A DNA stretch of 60,010 nt, taken from NCBI GenBank assembly GCA_003164035.1, contig PLRS01000009.1:15377-75386 (forward strand). The letters are read 5' to 3'. A program made the translations under genes and the position numbers. This document shows, piece after piece, positions 1-11,700 of this stretch. Numbering within the stretch: the stretch's first letter is position 1; each line of letters starts with the position of its first letter. The notes beneath the pieces are model-generated. The model saw nothing but the letters and a program-made list of their open reading frames with translations, searched no databases and was not told the DNA's origin. Source of the DNA: Bryobacterales bacterium. GTDB taxonomy: Bacteria > Acidobacteriota > Terriglobia > Bryobacterales > Bryobacteraceae.

Positions 1-48
<48 letters not shown>

Positions 49-322
49 TTCACATCGTACCGTATAGTTCGCCGTTCGGTCAATCGTCGGTGAAAAATCG
101 AACAAGCCGCGCCGGCTCGGATCACGAGGACAGCTTTTTTCTGTGCCTGATGCCAGTTAGGATGGCCACAACTCCGCCAGCCCCCAAGCCCACGATACGG
201 CGGAACGCCCGTCCCAAACCCGAGAGGGCTATCCGTCCCACTTCCGAACACTCCCCTATCCACAAGCCCCAATAGAATCAATCCATTCCAGTTGGCCATC
301 AGCTTGCATACTCAGTCCCCGT

Positions 323-1438
323 ATGGACCACGAACGCCTCAGCATCCTGGTTAGCGACGACCAGCCCGAAGTTTTGGAGGCCATCCGCCTGCTTTTGAAA
401 TCCGCCGGCCATGAGACCACCACCGCTAACTCCCCGGCCGGGCTGCTCGAAGTGGCGCGATCGCGCCCGTTCGACTTGATCCTTATGGACTTGAATTATT
501 CGCGCGATACCACGTCGGGCAGGGAAGGTCTCGATCTGCTGGCTTCTCTCGAAGCCAGCCGTGGGGAGGTCCCGGTGGTGGTGATGACCGCCTGGAGCGA
601 CGTCGATCTGGCCGTCGAAGCCATGCAGCGCGGAGCCGCCGATTTCATCCAGAAGCCGTGGGATAACCACCGCCTGCTGAGCGTGATCGACCGGCAGACT
701 ACCGCTTTCCGGGGCAAAGCCGTAGCGCGTCATGACCTGGACCGTGCCCGCGATGTGCAACGCCGGCTGCTGCCGAAAGCCGCTCCGGGCCTGGACGGTC
801 TGGACAGCGCCGCTCTGAGCGTACCGGCGTCGGAGATCGGCGGCGACTATTACGATTTCCTCGACGCCGGCAGCGGACGGGTGGCATTCCTGCTGGCCGA
901 TGTGAGCGGCAAAGGCGTGGCGGCCGGGCTCCTGATGGCCCACTTGCGCGCCAGTTTCCATAGCCAGCCGGACGCCACGCTGGCCGAGCCCGCCGCCGCG
1001 ATTCGCTCCGTCAACCACCTTTTCGTCGAATCCACCGCGCCGGACGAATATGCCACCCTCTTCTATGGCGTGTACCATGAATGCCGGCGGCGGATCCGCT
1101 ACGTCAACTGCGGCCACCTGGCCCCGTTCCTGATTCGCTCCGGCGGCGCCATCGAGCGCCTCGCGCCCACCACCACCGTGCTGGGACTGTTTGCCGGCAT
1201 GGCCTTGACCGAAGCGTCCGTCGACCTCAACCCCGGCGACACCCTGCTGCTGTTTTCCGATGGCATCACCGAGGCGGCGAATCCCGCGGGAGAGGAATTC
1301 GGCGAGGACCGCCTGCCGCTTCTGATGCGTGGCACAACGGCATCCATTCCCGGCCGCATCCTCGACGCCGTGCGCGTGTTCAGTCCCGGCGCTCCCTCCG
1401 ACGACCGCACGGTAGTGGCGCTGCGTGCGATACAATAA
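323..1438 (+). CDS. Receiver domain fused to SpoIIE/RsbU-type PP2C phosphatase
   Basis: A 371-residue response regulator whose output is a serine phosphatase, as in RsbU-like controllers of anti-sigma partner switching. The receiver (about residues 6-125) has the acidic pair DD, the phospho-acceptor D56 in LILMDLNYS, the Thr in VVVMTAW and the Lys in FIQKPW. The phosphatase (about 140-370) shows metal-binding motifs EIGGDYYDF, LADVSGKGVAAGLLM, LLLFSDGITEA and SDDRTVVAL. A phosphorelay signal is therefore probably converted into dephosphorylation of an anti-sigma-factor antagonist. No such partner is encoded nearby. No Shine-Dalgarno sequence precedes the ATG, so the start is the best in-frame ATG rather than proven. 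The 270 bases upstream carry no gene I can support and should hold the promoter. Confidence 0.9.
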   Translation: MDHERLSILVSDDQPEVLEAIRLLLKSAGHETTTANSPAGLLEVARSRPFDLILMDLNYSRDTTSGREGLDLLASLEASRGEVPVVVMTAWSDVDLAVEAMQRGAADFIQKPWDNHRLLSVIDRQTTAFRGKAVARHDLDRARDVQRRLLPKAAPGLDGLDSAALSVPASEIGGDYYDFLDAGSGRVAFLLADVSGKGVAAGLLMAHLRASFHSQPDATLAEPAAAIRSVNHLFVESTAPDEYATLFYGVYHECRRRIRYVNCGHLAPFLIRSGGAIERLAPTTTVLGLFAGMALTEASVDLNPGDTLLLFSDGITEAANPAGEEFGEDRLPLLMRGTTASIPGRILDAVRVFSPGAPSDDRTVVALRAIQ

Positions 1439-1471
1439 GACCGGTCGAATCAACCGGTCCAACAGATCCAT

Positions 1472-1714
1472 ACGCGTGAAATTCAGGCATCGGAAGCTAA
1501 GGTCCACCTTGCCGCTCTATTGGACGAGGTGGAACGGGGAGAGACGCTAGTGATTACGCGACGCGGGTGCCGCATCGCCCGGCTTGTACCCGAAGCCGAG
1601 CGGCGCCAGGAGGAGATCGACAAGGCCATCGCGGACATCATGGAGCTTCGCAAGCACGTCAAGCGGATGCCGCTGGCTGAGATTCTTTCGGCCCGCGATG
1701 AGGGACGCAGGTAA
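1472..1714 (+). CDS. Phd/YefM-like antitoxin of a VapBC-type pair, start codon appears lost (ACG)
   Basis: The reading frame encodes REIQASEAKVHLAALLDEV followed by ERGETLVITRRGCRIARLVP, the typical N-terminus and DNA-binding fold of Phd/YefM antitoxins. Relatives begin MREIQASEAK, but here the codon where Met should sit (1472-1474) is ACG. No ATG, GTG or TTG occurs in frame between the upstream stop at 1436 and a TTG at 1520. Translation from 1520 would remove 16 residues that contribute to the DNA-binding dimer. Either ACG is used as a start, the TTG gives a shortened protein, or the gene is silenced. The C-terminal half (EEIDKAIADIMELRK...) should wrap the toxin. The stop lies three bases before the PIN toxin start, as expected for an antitoxin-toxin operon. 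Confidence 0.75.
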   Translation, partial: TREIQASEAKVHLAALLDEVERGETLVITRRGCRIARLVPEAERRQEEIDKAIADIMELRKHVKRMPLAEILSARDEGRR

Positions 1715-1717
1715 CCA

Positions 1718-2125
1718 ATGGCCCTCGTGCTCGACGCTTCGATCACGGCGAGTTGGGCGCTAGAGGACGAAAGCCATCCCGACGCGGATTTGGCGCTGCG
1801 GAAAGCGCATACGGAAGAGTGCGTCGTGCCCTGCTTGTGGTGGTTCGAGATGCGCAATATCCTCGTCGTAAACGAGCGCCGCCGAAGGGTCACAGAGCCG
1901 CAAACGACTGCCTTCCTGGCGGGTCTTTCCCGGCTTCACTTGCGAGTGGACAGGTCCCCTGACGAAAGTGCCGTTCTGCGGCTGGCGCGAACCCACCGGC
2001 TAACGGTTTACGGTGCCACCTACCTCGAATTGGCCCAGCGCGAAGGGATGCCACTCGCGACGCTCGACGCCGAACTTCGGCGGGCTGCCGCGGCGGAGGG
2101 TGTGCCGCTTCTATCCGACCGCTGA
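1718..2125 (+). CDS. PIN-domain (VapC-like) toxin with a substituted catalytic position
   Basis: A 135-residue PIN-domain protein of the VapC type, normally an Mg-dependent RNase that cleaves tRNA or rRNA and is held inactive by the antitoxin. Expected acidic residues are seen at D6 (VLDASITASW), E44 (WFEMRN) and D117 (LATLDAEL). The third conserved acid, normally the Asp of a YDAxYLELA motif, is Gly here (G99 in TVYGATYLELA). The rest of the motif is intact, so this looks like a point change rather than misalignment. Loss of this metal ligand usually weakens or abolishes nuclease activity. Together with the partner's missing start codon it suggests a decaying module, although a non-catalytic regulatory role is possible. 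Confidence 0.85.
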   Translation: MALVLDASITASWALEDESHPDADLALRKAHTEECVVPCLWWFEMRNILVVNERRRRVTEPQTTAFLAGLSRLHLRVDRSPDESAVLRLARTHRLTVYGATYLELAQREGMPLATLDAELRRAAAAEGVPLLSDR

Positions 2126-2179
2126 AAGGCGCTCCCTCGGCGCGCTATGATAGAGGCGTTCGAGGAGGGTAATCTAGCC

Positions 2180-3442
2180 ATGGAGTTGGACCGGCGCAGT
2201 TTCCTGAAGACGGCGGCGCTCAGCGTGGGCCCGGCGGTAATCGGCGCGCGAGGCGCCAACGACAAGCTTCATATCGGTTGGATCGGTGTGGGAACCCGCG
2301 GCTACGCCGGCCTGGACTGGCTGCACACCGCCGCCGGCGAGGATGTCCGAATCACCGCCATCTGCGATACCTACCAGGGCTACATTGCCCGCGCCAAGGA
2401 CCGTCTGAAAACCATCTGGGGCGATGTCCCGCCCACTTATAACGATTACCGCGAGCTGCTGGCCGACAAGAACGTCGACGCGGTGTTCATCATGACGCCC
2501 GAACACCTCCACCACGATATGACCATCGCGGCACTGGAGGCCGGCAAGCACGTCTACATCGAAAAGCCTCTCGCCCACACCATCGAGGAAGGTTTCGAGA
2601 TTGTCCGTGCCTGGGAGAAGTCCGGCAAGATCGTACAGGTGGGCACTCAGAACCGCAGTTCGTCGCTCTACAAAAGAGCCAAGGAACTGGTCGACCAGGG
2701 CATGATCGGCGATGTCCACTTCGTGCGCGCGTTCTGGTACCGCAACTCGCTCGATAACGACCCCGCCTGGCGCTATATCATCCCTCCGGAAGCCACCCCG
2801 CAGAACACCGACTGGAACCGCTTCCTCGGCCCAGCTCCCAAACGCGCCTGGAGCCCGGAGCGGTATTTTCAATGGCGCCTCTACTGGGATTACTCCGGCG
2901 GCATCTCCACCGATCTGCTGGTGCACCAGACCGATATCGTCAACTACATGCTCAGCAAGACCGTTCCCCTAACCTGCACCGCGTCCGGCGGCACCTACCG
3001 CTGGCACGACGACCGCGACGTGCCCGATACCTTGAGCGCCATCTACGAATACCCCGGCGGCTTGCAGATCAACTACAGTTGCTATTTCGGCAACGTTTAC
3101 TATGGCTACGGCGAGCAGTTGTGCGGCAATGAAGGCACCATCGAGGTGATGAACCGCCAGGACCTCTACTTCACCCCGGAAACCTTCGGCGGCAAGGCCC
3201 CGGCAAAGGTCGCCGCGCGCAAGCCCATCCACCTGAACGGGAAGACCGACTTCGGCGAGCGCGACGGCGCCATCAACCACTTCCGCAATTTCATCCGTTC
3301 CGTGCAGGGCAGCGAAAAGGTGATTGCGCCGCCCACCATCGGCCAAGAGGCGGCCATCGGCGGCCACATGGCCACGCTTTCGTTCCGCAACCAGAAGAGA
3401 GTGATCTGGGACCAAAGCGCCAACCGGTACAGCCTGGCGTAG
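2180..3442 (+). CDS. Tat-exported Gfo/Idh/MocA family oxidoreductase
   Basis: A 420-residue NAD(P)-dependent sugar or cyclitol oxidoreductase. It opens with a twin-arginine signal (DRRSFLKTAALSVGPAVIGA), then a Rossmann domain with the dinucleotide motif IGWIGVGTRG and the family signature EKPLAHT (catalytic Lys region), and a C-terminal alpha/beta domain. I chose the ATG at 2180 because GAGGAGGGT precedes it and the Tat motif directly follows. An in-frame ATG at 2147 would put a non-signal extension in front. Export with cofactor already bound is the usual reason for Tat use, so the enzyme probably works in the periplasm on plant- or microbe-derived sugars. The next gene starts 10 bases after its stop, which suggests co-transcription. 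The substrate cannot be read from sequence. Confidence 0.9.
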   Translation: MELDRRSFLKTAALSVGPAVIGARGANDKLHIGWIGVGTRGYAGLDWLHTAAGEDVRITAICDTYQGYIARAKDRLKTIWGDVPPTYNDYRELLADKNVDAVFIMTPEHLHHDMTIAALEAGKHVYIEKPLAHTIEEGFEIVRAWEKSGKIVQVGTQNRSSSLYKRAKELVDQGMIGDVHFVRAFWYRNSLDNDPAWRYIIPPEATPQNTDWNRFLGPAPKRAWSPERYFQWRLYWDYSGGISTDLLVHQTDIVNYMLSKTVPLTCTASGGTYRWHDDRDVPDTLSAIYEYPGGLQINYSCYFGNVYYGYGEQLCGNEGTIEVMNRQDLYFTPETFGGKAPAKVAARKPIHLNGKTDFGERDGAINHFRNFIRSVQGSEKVIAPPTIGQEAAIGGHMATLSFRNQKRVIWDQSANRYSLA

Positions 3443-3452
3443 ACCCGAAATC

Positions 3453-4487
3453 ATGGCCGCCGCCGCCCTCGCCACGGCGCCCTCCGGCGCCGGTCGGACC
3501 TCACGCTGGATCATCGGCCGCGGTGTCGATCTCACGCTCGTGATCGGCAGCGCCCTGGCCGGGTACCTGTACGTCCTCCTCTATGCCGGCTTCCACGTCC
3601 CCATTACGCTGCTCTGGTGGTTCTGGTCGGTAGGCTTCGACGGCACGCACATCTTCGCCACCGCCTCCCGCACGTATTTCGATACCGAAGCGCGCCGGCG
3701 CAACCCCGCGCTTTTTTACGGCAGCCTGGTTTTCTTCTTCTCCCTTGGCCCGCTCCTGGTGCTGGCCGGCTGGAAAGGGTGGCTCTATCTGCTGGTGGGC
3801 GTGTGGGCTTATTATCACGTCGTCCGCCAACACTACGGCTTCATGGTCCTTTATAAGGGGAAGAATCGCGACCTGGCGCCCATCGACAACCGCCTGGACC
3901 GGGTCTTCTTCGCTGCGATGCTGGTGTTCCCGCCCTTCGAGCGCTTCTTCATCCATCACCCCGAGGAGTTGGGGCTGCGGTTCCGCCTGACCCCGATGGA
4001 AACCCCCGCCTGGTGCATCGTAGGCGCCACCCTGTGCGTTTATCTGGCGCGGCAATGGGTTCGCCACCGCGCCGGCGTACCCGCCAACCGGCCGAAGCTG
4101 CTGCTGTTTGCCGCCGTCATTCCTCTGCACTGGCTCACCTTTGCGTGTATGAGCTGGCAGGCGGCGGTACCCACCGTCACCATCGTTCATAACCTGCAGT
4201 ACCACGCCATCGTCTGGTTTCATAACCGCAATCGTTACTCCGGAGCCGATGCCCGCGCGCGCCACGGCCGCATCCCCGCCGCCGTTGCCCGCAGCCTGGC
4301 CGCCTATGCCGTGGCGGGGCTTCTTTTCAGCGCCCTGTATCGCATTCCCGGCTTCGCCCTGGGCCAAACTTCCAGCCTGGCGTTTGGCTTCTTCTGCGGA
4401 TTCGGTCTGACCCACTACTACCTCGATAGCCGTATCTGGCGCGTCCGCCACGACCCCGGGCTGCGCGCGGCGCTGCGCATGGCCTGA
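3453..4487 (+). CDS. Polytopic membrane protein with histidine-rich motifs, function unknown
   Basis: A 344-residue protein with about eight hydrophobic segments (for example ITLLWWFWSVGF, SLVFFFSLGPLLVLAG and SSLAFGFFCGFGLTHYY). Several segments carry conserved-looking His residues: GTHIFAT, YYHVVRQHYGF, HNLQYHAIVWFHN and LTHYYLDSRIWR. Clustered membrane histidines recall metal-dependent integral-membrane oxygenases, including the Brp/Blh carotenoid-cleavage family. I cannot show homology by eye, so that stays a hypothesis. It lies 10 bases downstream of the oxidoreductase, probably in the same transcript. A start at ATG 3453 is assumed; no clear ribosome-binding site is visible. Confidence 0.7.
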   Translation: MAAAALATAPSGAGRTSRWIIGRGVDLTLVIGSALAGYLYVLLYAGFHVPITLLWWFWSVGFDGTHIFATASRTYFDTEARRRNPALFYGSLVFFFSLGPLLVLAGWKGWLYLLVGVWAYYHVVRQHYGFMVLYKGKNRDLAPIDNRLDRVFFAAMLVFPPFERFFIHHPEELGLRFRLTPMETPAWCIVGATLCVYLARQWVRHRAGVPANRPKLLLFAAVIPLHWLTFACMSWQAAVPTVTIVHNLQYHAIVWFHNRNRYSGADARARHGRIPAAVARSLAAYAVAGLLFSALYRIPGFALGQTSSLAFGFFCGFGLTHYYLDSRIWRVRHDPGLRAALRMA

Positions 4488-4526
4488 CGGCGTGCGGCGG
4501 AAGCCGATAAAGAAATCAAAGGACTT

Positions 4527-4556
4527 ATCGGTGTTTATCGGTGTTCATCGGCGGCT
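4527..4556 (+). repeat. Short tandem 10-base repeat, three units
   Basis: ATCGGTGTTT, ATCGGTGTTC and the diverged ATCGGCGGCT lie head to tail in the intergenic stretch between the convergent membrane protein and histidine kinase. No function is evident. Confidence 0.6.
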
Positions 4557-4673
4557 ATGAATTTGTTTTTTCAGGGGCGCCTGACGGAACGCCCGGCGAT
4601 TACCGAAGACGCCCTCAGTCCCGGTTTCGCTTGCTTCGAAACACCGTCACAAGAAGCGCGATAGGGTGCCAGC

Positions 4674-7102
<2,429 letters not shown>

Positions 7103-7109
<7 letters not shown>

Positions 7110-7723
7110 GGCTGGCTCGGCAACTCCATCATGCGGTCCAAAGCCGCCACCAGATTGGCCATCTCGCTCATGTCCAGAAACAGGAAGATCTCCCCCTCGA
7201 TTTCATGCTGGGCCACGCCGAAACTGGCTCGAGCCAAAATCACGCGAACGCCCGGTTCAATTTGTTGGGCTCCCAATCGCGTGGGCAGTCCACCCTGCTC
7301 GCTGTAGTAGGGGATCGAAAACGAGATCCGCCCCTGCGACAGGTTCGATATCGACCCCACCACCCCGTTGAGGATGATATTCCCGGTTTCTTCGAGAGTG
7401 GCCGCGCGAATGCCGTCGACGTCCGGGTTGGATCCTTCATCGCCGGTCAAAAGGGCGACCAGCTTGACCGCCCCGTCGTAGGGGAGCAACAGCGCCACGT
7501 GGCCCCTGAGCGGACCGGAGAACGCCAGTTGCACCGATGCCACGCGGCCCCAGTGAAAGGCGCCCACCCGCACGCGAGCTTCCTCGAGAGCCAGGACTTC
7601 GACCTGGGGAACCCGCAACGTGATCGGCGTTCCCACCATCTCGTTCAGCGAGCTCGCGGCATAGCCCACGCCGATGTTGATGACCTCTTTGAGAGTGTCC
7701 AACTGCAATTCGGTCAGAAACAT
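7103..7723 (-). CDS. CheC-like CheY-P phosphatase / chemotaxis-type regulator
   Basis: A 206-residue protein of the CheC/CheX/FliY phosphatase group. It carries the two E-x2-N helices expected of Che[20 protein letters not shown] (E13, N16) and [17 protein letters not shown] (E112, N115). These normally catalyse dephosphorylation of CheY-P. The ATG at 7723 lies two bases after the stop of the CheY-like regulator, and its own stop overlaps the kinase start, so all three are translated together. The predicted role is to reset the neighbouring regulator. There are no flagellar or MCP genes here, so the module probably serves a process other than swimming. Confidence 0.85.
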
Positions 7724-7725
7724 GT

Positions 7726-8109
7726 TCAGGACCGCCCGCCCATGGCGCCGGACAGCGCGGAGCGCAGCGCGTTCCCGTCCACCGGCTTCTGCACAAAAGC
7801 CACCGCGCCGAGCTGCTCGCACCTCTCGCGCGTGCTCTTCTGAATATCCGCCGTCAGAACCACGACGGGCGTCTGGATCTGCCGCCGCTGAATTTCCGCC
7901 AGCAGCGCGAAACCATCCAGTCCGGGCATCACCAGATCGGTCAGTATGCAGGCGAATTCCTGTTGCTCGATCGCCTTTACGGCGGTCGCGCCATCAATAG
8001 CCTCCACCAGCCTGTAACCATTGCCCTGCAACGCCTGCCGGATCAACCGGCGTTGGAACATCGAGTCGTCCACGACCAGAACCGGTGGTCGTTCGTTTGT
8101 CTCTGCCAT
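7726..8109 (-). CDS. CheY-like single-domain response regulator
   Basis: A 127-residue stand-alone receiver domain with no output domain. The acidic pair D14/D15 (LVVDDS), phospho-acceptor D58 (ILTDLVMPGLDG), T86 (VVLTAD) and K108 (FVQKPVDG) are all present. It is the first gene of a minus-strand operon, followed after two bases by a CheC-like phosphatase and then a hybrid kinase. It is therefore probably phosphorylated by that kinase and dephosphorylated by the phosphatase, acting by protein contact as CheY or Spo0F does. The target is not identifiable. Confidence 0.93.
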   Translation of the reverse strand: MAETNERPPVLVVDDSMFQRRLIRQALQGNGYRLVEAIDGATAVKAIEQQEFACILTDLVMPGLDGFALLAEIQRRQIQTPVVVLTADIQKSTRERCEQLGAVAFVQKPVDGNALRSALSGAMGGRS

Positions 8110-8719
8110 GAGCCTTCTTCTGCATCCCTCGGGTACCGCGCGAAGCCGCCATCGAAAGGTTCTTCGTACAGTTCACTTTTGCATATCGGCCGCAAATGCC
8201 CAGAACTTTACACCCGCGCCACGTGGCGGATTTCTTTTGGGAGCTGTCGCCACGAATTCAGTGCGGGTATTCCCTTGGCGAGGCCCGGAGAAGAAGACTG
8301 GCTCGCCTGGCCCAAACGCGGTTCCCGGCGGACGCCAACCTGAAGTGCGCCTCGCGAATTCCCGCCAAAGTATTGAAAAGAACAGCGAGCAGGATTGGGT
8401 TGAGAATCCGCGCGCCTGTCTGCGGTAACCAGCTTAAGCGCCGCCAAACAGCCCTGTTACTGTGAAGCCACAGTGGGGGAAATACCCCATCCACGTACCG
8501 ATTTTCGTAGCAATAGGGTGTTCGCCGTATTAGATTTCATATTTAAATGTATTAATACCTCTTAAGCTATTACGAATATTGGCTGCACCGGAATGGTCCC
8601 AAAGCTGCAACAAGGGACACTTCCAATATCGTGGACGACTGTCCGGATAGATCCCCCAGATTTTCCGAACATCGACGGCAATTTTGACCAAGCTCATCAC
8701 TTGGCAGGAGAACAATTAC
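8110..8719. other. Divergent intergenic region with AT-rich island
   Basis: These 610 bases separate the minus-strand signalling operon from the plus-strand TonB receptor and should contain both promoters. A conspicuous AT-rich island at about 8520-8575 (ttcatatttaaatgtatta) stands out from the GC-rich surroundings and contains GTATTA and TAATAC ends in inverted orientation. Two adjacent small hairpins (8459-8489) precede it. No coding region is supported. Confidence 0.5.
8459..8489 (+). promoter_or_regulatory. Two abutting hairpins upstream of the TonB receptor
   Basis: ACTGTG-AAGC-CACAGT (8459-8474) is followed at once by TGGGG-GAAATA-CCCCA (8474-8489) and the sequence TCCACGTAC. Perfect small stems this close together, upstream of an AT-rich island and a receptor gene, suggest an operator or leader RNA element. 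Assignment to any known riboswitch class is not supported. Confidence 0.35.
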
Positions 8720-11700
8720 GTGAAATCCCGTTTTTTCCCTATATGTGTGCCTGTCTGCCTGCTCGCTTTGGCGGCCGGGCAGCTTTTCGGTCAAGCCATC
8801 AGCGGTGACGTCACCGGCGTCATTTCGGACAGGAGCGGCGGCGCTATCCCCGCTGCGACCGTCATCGCCCAGAATGACGCGACTGGCGTCAAAACCACGA
8901 CATCGACTAACGCGGAAGGCGTCTACCGGCTCAGCAACCTGCCGGTCGGCGATTACGTGATCACCGCCTCGGCCAAGGGGTTCACCACGGCGAGCGTGAA
9001 CAAGTTTCGCGTCCAACTGAGCACGGTGGTCACGGGCAACATCACCCTCGACGTGGGCACTACGGCTACCAGCGTTGAAGTCAGCGCCGCGGCGGCCGCC
9101 ATCGACACCACCACCGCGCAGTTGCAGACCACGTTTGAAGCCAGGCAGACGCTCGATCTCCCCGGTGCTGCAAACAGCAATGGCGCGGGCATCTGGAACC
9201 TTAGCCTGATTGGCGCGGGCGTCGCCTCGCAGGGCGGCGTTGGCCAGGGCACCGGCCCGGCGATCGCCGGTCAACGGCCCGAGGATAACACGTTCAACCT
9301 GGATGGCGTCAGCAACGTAAATCACTACACCACAGGCCCCCTGGTTTATACGTCCAACGAGGCTGTGGCGGAAGTATCGCTCCTGCAGAATCAGTTCAGC
9401 CCCGAATTCGGCGGCGCTTCCGGCGGCATCTTCAACGCCGTGGTCAAGAGCGGCGGCAACAGCATTCACGGCAGCGTTTACGAGTACCTCCAGAACCGCA
9501 ATCTGAATGCCGTCGACGCCCTCGACTGGACTCAGGGCTTGACTTCGCTGCCCCGCTATGACAATAACCGTCTCGGCGCCTACATCGGCGGCCCCATCAA
9601 GAGAGACAAGCTCTTCTACTTCGGCAATTTCGAGTACAATCCGATAGGACAATCAGCCGTTCCAGGAGCTCCCCTCTGGGCGCCTACTTCGGCCGGAATG
9701 TCGCAACTTGCCAGCATCCCCGGCGTGGCCAAGAATAATCTTAGCTGGTTCCAAAAGTGGGTGCCTGCCGCGGCTACCAACGACGAAGGCACAATTAACG
9801 TGGGCGGCCAAGCGGTCCCGATAGGGAGTCTGTCCTTCGCGTCGCCGACTTACTCCAACAGCTACAATGCGGTCGTCGCCATCGACTATAGCATCAGTGA
9901 CAAGGACCAAGTGCGCGGCCGCTGGATCTACAACAAATATAACGGTCTTGATACCGCGGCAGCCTTGTCTGCATTTTACGAGCCCGCTCCCAACGATAAC
10001 TACCTGTATTCGGTCTCCGAATTCCACACCTTCACGCCGACTCTCCAGAATGAGTTCCGCGCTTCGTTCAGCCGGAACTTCAACAGTATTCAGGTTGGAA
10101 GCCAGACATTCCCGGGCATGAGCGTGATCCCCAATCTGACCATCGATGAGTTGAACAGCCTTCAGATCGGTCCCGATCCCAATACCCCATCCGGCTCCAT
10201 CCAGAACCTGTTCCAGATCCAGGAGAATGCCACCAAGATCGTCGGCAAGCACACCATTAAAATGGGGTATCACTTTACCGACGTGATCCTCACCAACTAC
10301 TTCATTCAGCGTGTACGCGGCGATTACGAATACAGCACGCTGCAGCAGTACCTGTTCGACCTGACGCCGGACGTGTTGGGGGAGCGCAGTGCCGGCCCCA
10401 CCAGCTATCCCTGCGGCTTCCTGGAGAATGAAGCCTTCTTCAACGACGATTACCGCATCCGGTCCAATTTTACGATTAACCTGGGATTGCGCTATGAGTA
10501 CGTGACCATCCCGGTGGTGTCCCGCTACCAGATGTACAGCGCGCCCGCCAACGTTCCCGGCGGGATCACATTTAATGAGCCGCAGCCAAGCGCGGATGAG
10601 TGGTCTCCGCGCATCGGTTTCGCGTATTCGCCCGGGAGGGCCGGCGCCTGGTCGATCCGTGGCGGATTCTCCCGCGCCTTCGATCCGACCTACGCCAACC
10701 TCAGTTCCAACGCGGCCCCGCCGTACTTCCAGCAGACCAACGATGTGAATCTGTCCAGCAACGCTCCCGGCTTCCTGGCCGGCGGCGGTTTGCCCGGCAC
10801 GCCAGTCGCCCTGCCCACCAGTCCCGCCGCGGCGCTGGGGTTGGTCAGTTCCTATACCTTCGGCGGTAAGCGCCCCTACGGTCTGAGCTGGAATATGGGT
10901 GTCCAGCGCGTGTTCCACCACGACTACACTTTCGAAGCGCGTTATGTGGGCACCAAGGGTGTGCACCTCTGGAATCAATCGCGGCTAAATATCGACTCCC
11001 TCGTAAGCCCGACCAATTACATTCCCACGTTCTTCAGTATGCCGTCGCCTTCCACATTCGCTTCCCTTACCAAAACGTTGGCTCAGGTGAAGAGCTACAT
11101 CGTGCCCGGCGGCACGGCCGACCAGCCCTACAATTCTCTGGCAACTCTGGGCTCGGACGCCGCGATCGTCGCTTATGCGCCTCAGGCATACTCCTCGTAT
11201 AACGGCATGGCCCTTCAACTTACCAGGAGATTCACCAATAACTTCCAATATGTGGCCGCCTACACGTGGAGCCATATGTTGGATGACGGCACGGCGACGA
11301 ACTTCTCCACTTACCTGACGCCGCGCCGCGCGCAGGATTTTCAAGACCTGCGCGCCGATTGGGCGTCCTCCGCGCTGGACCACCGCCAGCGCTTCACCTT
11401 CACCCCGATCTACGACTGGAAGGCCTTCAAGAACAGTAGTTGGTTCCTGAAGAATCTGGTGAGCAACTGGACGTTGTCCGGTACATACACCTACGAAGCC
11501 CCTGAGTTCGCGACAGTTCAGAGCAATGTCGACTCCAATCTGAACAACGATAGCGCCGGTGATCGCGCCATCATCAACCCCGCCGGCAGCTCGGACATCG
11601 GTACGGGTGTTACAGGTTACAACGCCCAGGGGCAGGCGGTCGCGAGCGGTAGCGGCACGATCGTGGCCTATGTTGCCAATAACTCCAACGCGCGCTATAT

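Noticed and set aside
299-1507. Long minus-strand open frame opposite the receiver-SpoIIE gene
   Set aside because: It is the antisense shadow of a clearly recognisable gene with intact catalytic motifs. The frame reads as Gly/His/Gln-rich noise typical of GC-rich antisense.
9653-10978. Minus-strand 441-codon frame inside the TonB receptor
   Set aside because: It has no domain and lies opposite a conserved beta-barrel gene with full family features.
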